This document shows positions 18,003 through 26,140 of a stretch of 64,000 nucleotides of DNA, piece by piece. A program made the translations under genes and the position numbers. The stretch lies in contig CAKSFT010000003.1 of NCBI GenBank assembly GCA_934454145.1, forward strand, positions 62,001 to 126,000, read 5' to 3'. Source of the stretch: an uncultured Clostridia bacterium (GTDB lineage Bacteria > Bacillota > Clostridia > UBA1381). The stretch's first letter is position 1; each line of letters opens with the position of its first letter. The notes below the pieces were generated by a model, which worked only from the letters and a program-made list of their open reading frames with translations, had not been told where the DNA came from and searched no databases.

Positions 18003-19430
18003 ATGAAAAAACTAATATCAGTTTTACTTACATTTGTACTGTTGTTATCAGTGATAATTGTTCCTGTTTATGCCGATAATAATGTGCAAAAGGTTTTCGG
18101 GCAGTTAACATCAATCGGAAGTCATAGTTATACTATTTCAGATGAAAATGGTACGGCGCTTATTACTGCTGAGGCTGTGGCTGACGGGATAACTCTTTCA
18201 TTGGAGGAGTATGCCTGGTTTACTATTGAAACGCTAACAGATGAATATGGTGATTACCTATGTATCACCGACTATGAAATAATACCCGAATACGGTTATG
18301 AAATAGCCTATTTATCAAGAGTATATGAATATTTAGATGATGTATTGTACATTGAGCTTTTTACAGATAAACAAACTAATATGCGTATGTATCCTGTACG
18401 GATAAACAATTCAACATACAAAAATAACGCTGACATAATAAATGCTTTAAAGCCGCAAGTGGGAAAGTTCATAGGATACAGGCTTGATGAAGATGGTGAT
18501 ATCAGGAGAATAGTATTTATTGACACAAAGACTCCAAAGGAAAAATACAAGGTTAATGCAGATACAAAGTATTTCATTAAAAACGGCACATACTATCAAA
18601 TAAGTGATTTACCAAACGGATATACATACTCTTATGAGGTTTTGAGCTACGATAAAGAATATAATGCACTTTCTGTTGTTGTAACTGATATGTATAAATA
18701 CGGTATGGAGTTTTTCACAGCCTATAATGATGATTATTGTTATACAAGAGATGAAAAGGGTAATATTAAACGTTGGGAGTGTTCTGACAGCAGTTTATTT
18801 GATGATATTTCTGCTAAAAGTATGATAGAGTTTACATACAATGAAAACGATGGTATAAAATCGGCAAAGGTTGTGGAAAGCACAGATTTTCAAGGCTACA
18901 CCTACGATAAGGATAATAACACATTCGGTGGTTACAGTCTTGATAATACTTCTTTGCTCACAGTGGAATTTAACGAAATGACAGGTAATGTAAAAACATA
19001 TGAGCCTATAACACCTAACGAAAACTTGCAATACAGCGGTAAAATGTATACATCAAGTTTCGGTAAGAATGTTTTATGGATTACAGGCAGTGCACCAATA
19101 GCAGGAAAACCCACCATTAAGTTTTGGGCGCAAGATAACAGAGATGATACATTCAGAGTCAGTGCAACCTATGATAAAAACGGTTATACGGGTGGCGGAA
19201 TGATATATCTTGCAGTTTATTATCAAGGCAGACTATATCGTATATATACATACAACCTTGAAGATGAAGGCTCTGCATACATTAAAGAATGGGATGAGCT
19301 TGACCCTGTGATATTCGAAAGGGCAATACCATATATAGACGGCACTGATAAATATGACTATACTATAACAGGCTTTGTTTGGAATGATAATCTTTCGCCT
19401 ATGTACCCTGCTGTGCCTGTTTGGGATTAA
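18003..19430 (+). CDS. Secreted hypothetical protein
   Basis: The 475-residue product has a signal peptide (MKKLISVLLTFVLLLSVII... ending VYA). The mature part is acidic, Tyr-rich and predicted largely beta by eye. No domain is recognised, and no cell-wall sorting signal or SLH repeat is visible. It is expressed from the promoter controlled by the divergent Xre protein, which makes it element cargo under phage-like repression. GAAAGGAAG lies 12 nt before the ATG. Confidence 0.6.
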   Translation: MKKLISVLLTFVLLLSVIIVPVYADNNVQKVFGQLTSIGSHSYTISDENGTALITAEAVADGITLSLEEYAWFTIETLTDEYGDYLCITDYEIIPEYGYEIAYLSRVYEYLDDVLYIELFTDKQTNMRMYPVRINNSTYKNNADIINALKPQVGKFIGYRLDEDGDIRRIVFIDTKTPKEKYKVNADTKYFIKNGTYYQISDLPNGYTYSYEVLSYDKEYNALSVVVTDMYKYGMEFFTAYNDDYCYTRDEKGNIKRWECSDSSLFDDISAKSMIEFTYNENDGIKSAKVVESTDFQGYTYDKDNNTFGGYSLDNTSLLTVEFNEMTGNVKTYEPITPNENLQYSGKMYTSSFGKNVLWITGSAPIAGKPTIKFWAQDNRDDTFRVSATYDKNGYTGGGMIYLAVYYQGRLYRIYTYNLEDEGSAYIKEWDELDPVIFERAIPYIDGTDKYDYTITGFVWNDNLSPMYPAVPVWD

Positions 19431-19774
19431 AGCATATCGGTCTATTTATTGTAGCATTACAAAACAACAGTATTTATCAGCATTTTGCAGAATTTGATAA
19501 GCACTATATCAATTTTCAACATAAAAGCGGTTATAAAATAAGTTGCTGACATTTTACAGTATGAACAGCGTTATTAAATCGGCACAAGAAAAAAGGCTGT
19601 GCATTGGGGGTTATCATTCAGAAAAATTTATTGATACAGTCAAGGTGCTGAAAAATTGGGTTGTTAAATAGGTTAAAATCTGAAATTATTGTTTAATATG
19701 CGGAAACGGCTATATTGAAAATTATTAAATATAAGCGACTTTGTTATGACTGGTTGTTTATTGATATAACATTG

Positions 19775-19817
19775 AAAAAGCTGCCCTCGACAATTATTGT
19801 CGGGAGCAGCTTTTTTA
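19775..19817 (+). terminator. Terminator in the 19431-20050 gap
   Basis: Nearly perfect 19-bp arms (19775-19793 and 19797-19815, two mismatches) are followed by T residues. The rest of this 620-nt gap is AT-rich and holds no gene I can support. Confidence 0.75.
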
Positions 19818-20050
19818 GTGCAACAGCAAAATCAATACAACAGTTATAACAAGCGGAGTGCATAAAAACTGCACCAATCATAAATTTTTAAAAAACATAC
19901 CCCACCCCAATCATATATAATACAAAATAAGCGACACACACAAACTGAAATAGAGAGAGGGAGCTATACACATAGGAGGGAAACTTGCTCCATGCGGGGA
20001 GCTTTACTTTTGTCTTGTTCATAGTTATGTGTGAAAAGGAGGTAATGCAC

Positions 20051-21076
20051 ATGCTTAATATCTATACGAGCAGGCAAAAGCTCATAGGCAGAAGTGTTGT
20101 ATACAATCTGCATGATTTCTTTGACAATACAGTTGTTAATGCAATCAGACAGAAACGCTATGAGCTTACGGAAGAGGATAGAGCTACTTTGGGAAAGGAG
20201 GGTTATATCACAGGTGTATCAGGCGGTATTATCTTCACAAAATACGGTGAGATGTCACTGGAAGATATATCAATCACTGCAAAAGCAATACTTTCAATCA
20301 GGTATCTTGCCGCTGTTGATACAAACAGAGTACTTAATATTACAGACGTTTCTGAAAATATGGAAGACGTGTTAAAAACAGCGGAAAGTGCAAATATCAG
20401 TCTATTATGGTGTTTCAAATACTGCTCCACAAGCTGGCGAGATATTTATATAACAGCTTGCTTTGATGATGATACTGTTATGTCGCTGAATGAATACAGT
20501 GAAAATATAACAGAGTTTGGAGAAGGCTTTGGTAAAGAGATTTACTTGTCATTCGGTGATGACACTGCTCATTTTGAGCTGTTCAGTCCTTCACGCAGAA
20601 TTGTTATAAAGGCTGATAATACGGCACAGAAAGCATTGCTGTTTAAAACGCTGCGTACGGCTCTGACAAATAGAACCGCAAAGGTAACAGAGTTTAAAAA
20701 GCTTAATGCCGACGGAGAGGACTTTGACTTGAACAGGGTCATAATTGAGGATACGGAAAATGACGATATTTTCGGCAGGCTTGTAAAAACAGGTCAGACC
20801 TACATAGTTGTTATTGACGGAGATAAAAACAGGGATAATTACTGTTATATCTATGATGAAGTCAATATGCGTGCGGTTGATGTCCCCATTTATGAAATTG
20901 TTATAAGGCTGACGATACAGATGAACTCTGGAACAGTGTTAGTTTACAAGAGAAGTATGTTCCCTCTGATAGCTCCGATAAGAACAGATTTGAGTTTACG
21001 GTGCAAAAACATAAATTCGAGTCACCGCTTATCAAAGAGGACTTTCCCGGTTGGAACTCTGTTGAGTAAACAGTAG
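20051..21076 (+). pseudogene. Hypothetical protein, probable 1-nt frameshift near the 3' end
   Basis: The start at 20051 follows AAAAGGAGG with 8-nt spacing. The product is unrecognised, acidic and Tyr-rich up to about residue 280. In the annotated frame the last 60 residues turn into an unlikely sequence. In the -1 frame from about 20895 an open stretch reads KADDTDELWNSVSLQEKYV...EDFPGWNSVE and stops at 21067-21069, matching the style of the upstream part. One missing A in GAAATTGT (20889-20896) would explain it. Either a true mutation or a sequencing error is possible; no classical slippery heptamer is seen. Confidence 0.55.
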
Positions 21077-21786
21077 ATTTTTCGAAAAAGGCAGTAGCTA
21101 TGTAAAAAGCTATTGCCTTTTTGTATTTTAAATGTATTTAGTGTACCTCTTCGCTACTGGTTGAAAAAACTTTCACGACTTGTCTATGTGGGAAAAGACA
21201 GTCAAGTGCTTTTTATGTTACCAAAACGGTGGTTTTAGGAGGTAGTATATATTTTTGCTCCAAAGGGCTGTTTTCGGGGGTTTTTAGGTAAAAAATATAT
21301 AGGGGGTATTACCAATAACTTTACCAAATCTGTTAAATTTACACAATCCCATTGCTGTTTTCAAAGTTTTTTTGTGTATATTCGAGGTTGATTACCAAAT
21401 TATAAATCACTGTTTCATCTGATATAACTTATAAAACGGATTGTTGCATTTGCTTTTAAGCGGTCATGTGGTTATGAATATTGAATATGTAAGTTTCGCA
21501 AGGCATAAAAATATATAAATGTAAGTTTGAATTGTCTTTGAAAGATTAGTATGTAATTAGTTTTATACATAGCAAAAAAATTACAATTAGCATTGAAAGT
21601 AATGTTTCAATAAAAAACACCGTTAATTTGCACAAAACACACTCAATTCATATACTGGTTGAAAAAAAGCATATACATTTAATAAAAATAATCATACATT
21701 ACAAAAATATACAACTCACATACAAATTCAGATAAAGGTACGTTTTTGTTGATATAAACAAACTTTATGAAAAATTGACTTTTTAT

Positions 21787-21815
21787 CTGACAAAACCCCA
21801 ATTTTATCTTATAAT
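21787..21815 (+). promoter_or_regulatory. Promoter of the left recombinase operon
   Basis: CTGACA (21787-21792), 17 nt, TATAAT (21810-21815). The rest of the 800-nt gap 21077-21874 is very AT-rich with no supported gene. Confidence 0.6.
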
Positions 21816-21874
21816 AATATTGTAAGCGCTTTTAAATGCTCTGTTTCGTAGTAGAGCAAAAAGGAGCTTAACAT

Positions 21875-22579
21875 ATGAAAAAATATGATTTATTACTGGA
21901 AAGAGCAGTTGTTGACGGTATTGAAACCTTTCGGACGGTTATAAAAAATGCACACGGGAGAAAAATTTATTTTGAAGTCGTCATCCATTCGACAGGTTGT
22001 ATTGAAATCTCTGACTGTTGGTATGCGGATCGCAACATCGGGAAAACTGGTGAACAGAGGAAAAGCAGTGTACCTACATTGTTAAAAACAAAGTTCTTTG
22101 CAAATGAAACGGAAATGCTAAATGCCATTGCAAGAGAACTTGATAGAAAGTTTAGCAGTGTCAAGTTCATAATAAGAAAAGCAACCTTGCACCTGACAGA
22201 ACTTGAATATGTGGACGGCTACCTACAAAAAGAAAAATTCAAATTTTTGATTTTGCAAAAGACAGATTTATCTAAAAATACATATAAATTAGAAACAGTC
22301 ATTAAGAACAAGACTCACAGAGTTATCTATTTAAAATTGCTTGTCACAAAAGAAACTTGTGCTATCACAGATTGTTACTACACAGACAGGACATATAAAA
22401 ATGCGGCACGCAAAATTATGCCGCCTACGGTCTACAGCACAAATTTATCGTTTACAAAAGCGGAAATATTAAGGTTCTTCAACGCCGAGCTTGTTTGTGA
22501 TTTCACAGACATTATCATTGCAGATGAGAGCTTCTTTAAAATTGTAAACATTTCAAAGCCGATTTGCGGCTCAATTTAA
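21875..22579 (+). CDS. Hypothetical protein made of two tandem copies of one domain
   Basis: The 234-residue product is unrecognised, but its two halves are clearly duplicated. ETFRTVIKNAHGRKIYFEVV...GCIEISDCWYADR (first half) matches YKLETVIKNKTHRVIYLKLL...CAITDCYYTDR (second half), with VPTLLKTKFF / PPTVYSTNLSF and a following helix also conserved in order. No membrane segment or catalytic motif is seen. AAGGAGC precedes the start. It heads the operon that ends with the large serine recombinase, so a role in controlling recombination is possible but unproven. Confidence 0.65.
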   Translation: MKKYDLLLERAVVDGIETFRTVIKNAHGRKIYFEVVIHSTGCIEISDCWYADRNIGKTGEQRKSSVPTLLKTKFFANETEMLNAIARELDRKFSSVKFIIRKATLHLTELEYVDGYLQKEKFKFLILQKTDLSKNTYKLETVIKNKTHRVIYLKLLVTKETCAITDCYYTDRTYKNAARKIMPPTVYSTNLSFTKAEILRFFNAELVCDFTDIIIADESFFKIVNISKPICGSI

Positions 22580-22600
22580 GAGACAAGGCAGGTCATTTAT

Positions 22601-22777
22601 ATGGTAAAAGTATCGACAATCACACGAGATAGGGGTGCGATTAACACATACAAGATTAACGGGAAATCCGTTAAGGTTCAGCACTCTGTCATGCTTACAA
22701 AAGAAGATAAATCAAAAGTTGAGGATGCTATCGCTGAAAAATTATATGAAATTTTCACGGGCAAGATAGCAAATTGA
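22601..22777 (+). CDS. Small 58-residue protein upstream of the recombinase
   Basis: A 58-codon frame (MVKVSTITRDRGAINTYKIN..., ending TGKIAN) lies between the duplicated-domain gene and the recombinase gene, which starts 11 nt after its stop. It is basic, with a likely C-terminal amphipathic helix (KEDKSKVEDAIAEKLYEIF). Ribosome binding site is weak (AAGGCAGG). Recombination directionality factors are often small basic proteins next to their integrase, so this is a candidate, nothing more. Confidence 0.5.
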   Translation: MVKVSTITRDRGAINTYKINGKSVKVQHSVMLTKEDKSKVEDAIAEKLYEIFTGKIAN

Positions 22778-22788
22778 GGAGAATTGAC

Positions 22789-24369
22789 ATGTTTGACAAT
22801 GGAAAAATTTCAAGTTCAAACACCGATGATAAAATGACTTTAATCTACACACGGCAATCAAAAGAAAAGGAAGGAAGTATCAGTCAGGAAACGCAAGAGG
22901 AATGCTGCAAACACGCTCTTTTATCAAAGGGCAAAGAAGACCTGTCGAATGTGGTTGTGCTGCATGAGGCAAAGAATATGAGCGGAGCCACGCTCGACAG
23001 ACCTGAGCTGAAAAAACTCTTGAAAATGGTAGCTCAAGGCAAGGTTGACACAGTTATTGTTTACAAGCTTGACAGATTGAGCCGCTCACTTATTCAATTT
23101 ATGGGAATTATTTCCGAGTTTGAGAAGCATGGTGTTAATTTTCAGACAGCTATGGAAAGCTTTGACACGTCGACGACAACAGGCAAAATGATAGTGCAAA
23201 TTCTGATGGTGTTTGCGGAATATGAGCGCAGTAACACAATTGCAAGGGTCAAAGACGCCTATGTAAGCAGAAGTCAGAAGGGTTATTATATGGGCGGTCG
23301 CAGACCGTATGGCTTTAACCTGGAACAATTCACCATTGAGGGAAATAAAACAAAAAAACTTGTGAAAAAAGAAGATGAGGCAAGTCAGATTCAAGAGATT
23401 TTTAACACATATGCAGTTGATGAATTTTCACTTCGTCAGGTGCTGAAACATATGCTTGAAACAGGGCAGACAGACTTATCGGGTGCAGGGTTTACAACGG
23501 CAAAAATCAGTTCCATTATGAAAAGTCCAATCTATGCAATCGCAGACGGAGAACTCTATAATTATCTGAAAGAAAAAAATGCAATCTTTGCACCAAATGC
23601 AACATTTGAAAATTTTGACGGAACTCACGGCATTCAGTTTTATGTTTACAATAAACAGGAGTCAGATGACCTGTCAAATACAACAGTTGTTATTATGCCG
23701 CATAAAGGCTTTATCAACTCAAGTGTGTGGATAAAATGCAACAAAAAACTTGAAAAAAACTCGCAAATCGGTAATGCTGTCAGCAATAAAACGAGTTGGC
23801 TCGGCGGTTTGGTGGTATGTCAAAAATGTGGGCATACTATGACAACCATTAAAGGTGTGCCTACAAAAAAAGGCACGGTACGCAGATATTTTAACTGTAT
23901 CGGTAAAAGTGAAAAGAAAACCTGCAAGGGTCCGTCAGGTACTGTCTATGCAGATGTATTGGAACAGCTTATTTCAGATGAAATTGAAAAAAAGCTTGTC
24001 ATTATAAAGGCACGCAAACGAGTCTTATCGGATGAAAACCGACAGAAAGTGAGTAAATTAGAAAAACAGTTAAAAGAAATTGTTGACAGGCAAAATAAAC
24101 TGTTTGACATGATAACAGAGCCAAATCTCAGCGACCTTACCCGTAGGGCATTGGACAACAAGATTGCAGAGCTTGAACAGAATAAAAATGAAACAAACAA
24201 TGACATAGCAAACATTATGAACAAAGATTGTGTCATAACCAAAGCAATAGACCTCGGCAAGAGCTGGCAGAGGGCAAATTTTGAGAAACGCAGACAGGTT
24301 GCAAGGACACTCATTAAGTGCATTTTGGTACATAGTGACGGAACATTTGAAATCGTTTGGAATATTTGA
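22789..24369 (+). CDS. Large serine recombinase of the left element
   Basis: The 526-residue product has the full large serine recombinase layout. The catalytic domain has IYTRQSKEKEG (likely Ser24) and VYKLDRLSRS; the recombinase domain has YYMGGRRPYGFN. A zinc ribbon follows (CQKCG...CIGKSEKKTC, about 350-390), then a C-terminal coiled coil (about 415-480). It should act on att sites without host factors. Its stop lies 71 nt before the right repeat at 24440, as expected for the enzyme that inserted the element into cotJC. AGGAG favours ATG 22789. No truncation is seen. Confidence 0.92.
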   Translation: MFDNGKISSSNTDDKMTLIYTRQSKEKEGSISQETQEECCKHALLSKGKEDLSNVVVLHEAKNMSGATLDRPELKKLLKMVAQGKVDTVIVYKLDRLSRSLIQFMGIISEFEKHGVNFQTAMESFDTSTTTGKMIVQILMVFAEYERSNTIARVKDAYVSRSQKGYYMGGRRPYGFNLEQFTIEGNKTKKLVKKEDEASQIQEIFNTYAVDEFSLRQVLKHMLETGQTDLSGAGFTTAKISSIMKSPIYAIADGELYNYLKEKNAIFAPNATFENFDGTHGIQFYVYNKQESDDLSNTTVVIMPHKGFINSSVWIKCNKKLEKNSQIGNAVSNKTSWLGGLVVCQKCGHTMTTIKGVPTKKGTVRRYFNCIGKSEKKTCKGPSGTVYADVLEQLISDEIEKKLVIIKARKRVLSDENRQKVSKLEKQLKEIVDRQNKLFDMITEPNLSDLTRRALDNKIAELEQNKNETNNDIANIMNKDCVITKAIDLGKSWQRANFEKRRQVARTLIKCILVHSDGTFEIVWNI

Positions 24370-24378
24370 GTTTACAAG

Positions 24379-24408
24379 TGCTGCAGACGGATAATCTGCG
24401 GCATTTTT
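24379..24408 (+). terminator. Terminator of the left recombinase operon
   Basis: TGCTGCAGA (24379-24387) pairs with TCTGCGGCA (24395-24403) with one G-T, then TTTTT. Confidence 0.7.
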
Positions 24409-24439
24409 ATGTATTTCACTCACTTAAATTGCTCAACCC

Positions 24440-24450
24440 GCTTCACCGAA
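24440..24450. other. Right attachment site of the 11.3 kb element
   Basis: Exact copy of the 11-bp repeat at 13135. On its right is cotJC fragment 2; on its left, the recombinase end of the element. Confidence 0.8.
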
Positions 24451-24876
24451 ACGCTGGAAGTGCACAATTTCGCGTTGGCGCAAAAATTTGATAACTTCAT
24501 TTACATCGGGGTCATCGGACAGGCGCAGAATGTTGTCGTATACGGCACGTGCTTTTTGTTCTGCTGCCAGATCCTCATACAAATTTGTCAGCGGGTCACC
24601 GGTCACAGCTATCGACGCCGTGGTAAACGGTGAACCTTGTGCACTCTGCGGATATACGCTTACACCGTTATCAGCGTAATATTCGGCAGACCCCATGTCG
24701 AGCCAGTCTTTGCCGCATGTGCCGGCAGAAAGCTGTGTCACTAGTGTACCGACCATTTCCAGATGCCCCAGTTCTTCGGTACCTATGTCGGTAAGCAAAC
24801 CCTTTGTCATGCCGTCGGGCATGTTGAACCTCTGTGACAGGTAGCGCAGTGACGCGCCGAGTTCGCCGTTCGGCCC
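24440..24876 (-). CDS. cotJC: cotJC fragment 2 of 3 (catalase-like core)
   Basis: On the minus strand this encodes 145 residues from PNGELGASLRYLSQRF to VHFQRFGEA. It is clearly the body of CotJC, a manganese-catalase-like inner spore coat protein. Glutamates and histidines at the family metal-ligand positions are present (Glu in NGELG, EELGH, AAEQKA, REIVHF). There is no start codon upstream: the frame runs into element DNA (...TLLKHLVYGG). At the 3' side the frame ends early as GEAG-stop at 24433 because element DNA follows. Joined to 50712-50803 and 13065-13134 it gives one 198-codon gene. Confidence 0.92.
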
Positions 24877-24898
24877 ACCGTACACCAAATGTTTGAGT
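24871..24898. other. Left attachment site of the 25.8 kb element
   Basis: Plus-strand core CC (GG on the cotJC strand) at 24875-24876. The element-side arm CGTACACCAAATGTTTGAGT occupies 24879-24898. It is the inverted counterpart (18 of 20) of the arm at 50690-50709, and both arms stop 2 nt from the core. Confidence 0.85.
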
Positions 24899-25040
24899 AA
24901 AGTGGAAAAAATGGCGGCTATTTATTCTAAAAAACTTAGTAATCATCAGGCATAGGAGCATATCCTATGCTTTTGTGTTTATAACAGATTGGATTGCAAT
25001 TCGCAAAAATCGACATATATATTTTCGTTTACTATACCAA

Positions 25041-25069
25041 TTGTATTATTATGAAATTTATGGTATAAT
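25041..25069 (+). promoter_or_regulatory. Promoter of the RelA/SpoT-ATPase operon
   Basis: TTGTAT (25041-25046), 17 nt, TATAAT (25064-25069). The inverted pair TATACCA (25033-25039) / TGGTATA (25061-25067) brackets it and may be an operator. Confidence 0.55.
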
Positions 25070-25105
25070 TAAAAATAATAGTTTGTAAAAAGTGAGCTGA
25101 TAAAT

Positions 25106-26140
25106 ATGTTAGAAAATAATAGAAATGCTATTTGGAATATGGAAATTGATTCATATAAAGAAGATTATTTAGAAGATTTTAGTGAAGATACACGAGTTGA
25201 TTTTTTGTATTTACATTGCGAGGAACTTTATGATGAAATCACGAACTTGAGAAAAGTATCTGAAAATATGTGGTCTGCTAATGCTTATGTTTTTGCGTTG
25301 CATGGCGAATCTGAAGAGTTGTTCAACTATGCATGTGAAGGATTAAAAACTCATACAAAATTTATTACCAACTATTTTCATTCTTCGTGGGGCTTTGAAA
25401 TAAGTATTCCAATATATGAAAATATGAGTATATATGATGCTTATAATTACATTTTAGAAATTAGACAACTTGTAGTTGATGAGTGTTATTCAATAAAGAA
25501 GAAAACCTTGTCAACTTGTTGTAAAAAAATCATAATCGACAAGTTGCCTATATACAGACGTGCTATGGATAAAGTTCTGTTAGAGTTATCAAATTTTAAA
25601 ACAGATACGGAAGAGAATTCGCATAAAATCGTTGAAGTTGGTGGTCGAGTAAAAGAAATAGATAGTATTACCGAAAAAGTATATAGAAAGGATATAAGTC
25701 AACATGAAGTGTTTGAAAAGTTTGACGATATTGCAGGAGTACGTTGTACTTGCGAATATTTAGACGATGTATACGATGTGCTATCATATATAGTTGAGAA
25801 TCCTATGTTTAACGTTTTATCTATTGATGATAAAATAAAAAGCAGTTCAGCACAAGGGTATAGAGGAATACATGTGATTGTAGATACTGAAATATATTAC
25901 CAAAAGTGTTTACATAAAAATATCAAGGTGGAAATTCAACTAAGAACAGCATTTCAAAATGCGTGGTCTATGAAAACACATGAGTTGACCTATAAGAAAG
26001 AGCAAGTTTCGAAAGAAATAGTAGAGGCAATGAAAAGACTTAGTGATACCTTAAATGAAGCTGACAAAACGGCGCTTGAAATAAAAGGTATGAAAGATGA
26101 TGCGAAAGAAATAAATGTGGTAGAAGGAGAAAGCAAATGA
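25106..26140 (+). CDS. RelA/SpoT synthetase-domain protein
   Basis: The 344-residue product has an unassigned N-terminal half (about 1-150) and a RelA/SpoT (p)ppGpp-synthetase-like domain after it: GGRVKEIDSITEK, FDDIAGVRCTCEYLDDVYDVLSYI, GYRGIHVIVDT and VEIQLRTAFQNAWSMKTHELTYK. No HD hydrolase domain is seen, so it is a small alarmone-synthetase type. It could make an alarmone or, like toxic synthetase relatives, pyrophosphorylate another target. It overlaps the ATPase gene by ATGA. Element location suggests defence or abortive infection, as inference. Confidence 0.82.
   Translation: MLENNRNAIWNMEIDSYKEDYLEDFSEDTRVDFLYLHCEELYDEITNLRKVSENMWSANAYVFALHGESEELFNYACEGLKTHTKFITNYFHSSWGFEISIPIYENMSIYDAYNYILEIRQLVVDECYSIKKKTLSTCCKKIIIDKLPIYRRAMDKVLLELSNFKTDTEENSHKIVEVGGRVKEIDSITEKVYRKDISQHEVFEKFDDIAGVRCTCEYLDDVYDVLSYIVENPMFNVLSIDDKIKSSSAQGYRGIHVIVDTEIYYQKCLHKNIKVEIQLRTAFQNAWSMKTHELTYKKEQVSKEIVEAMKRLSDTLNEADKTALEIKGMKDDAKEINVVEGESK

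Larger units (their letters stand above)
13135..24450 (+). mobile_element. Left cotJC insertion element (11.3 kb, serine recombinase type)
   Basis: The element is bounded by the 11-bp direct repeat GCTTCACCGAA at 13135-13145 and 24440-24450; one repeat unit plus cargo is 11,305 bp. Both copies lie within cotJC coding sequence, and collapsing them restores the cotJC frame. It carries replication-like genes, a resolvase, an Xre regulator, a secreted protein and, at its right end, an intact large serine recombinase. It has no conjugation genes. It may be an integrated plasmid-like or phage-derived element. Its base composition is more AT-rich than the core genes outside. Confidence 0.85.

Noticed and set aside
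22789..24369. Left recombinase as the enzyme for the 25.8 kb element
   Set aside because: It lies outside the right element's boundary at 24875 and next to the 11-bp repeat of the left element; the right element has its own recombinase 7 nt from its arm.
24433..24890. cotJC as a simple short or decayed catalase-like gene
   Set aside because: Both missing ends were found at 50712-50803 and 13065-13145 in the right strand, order and frame.
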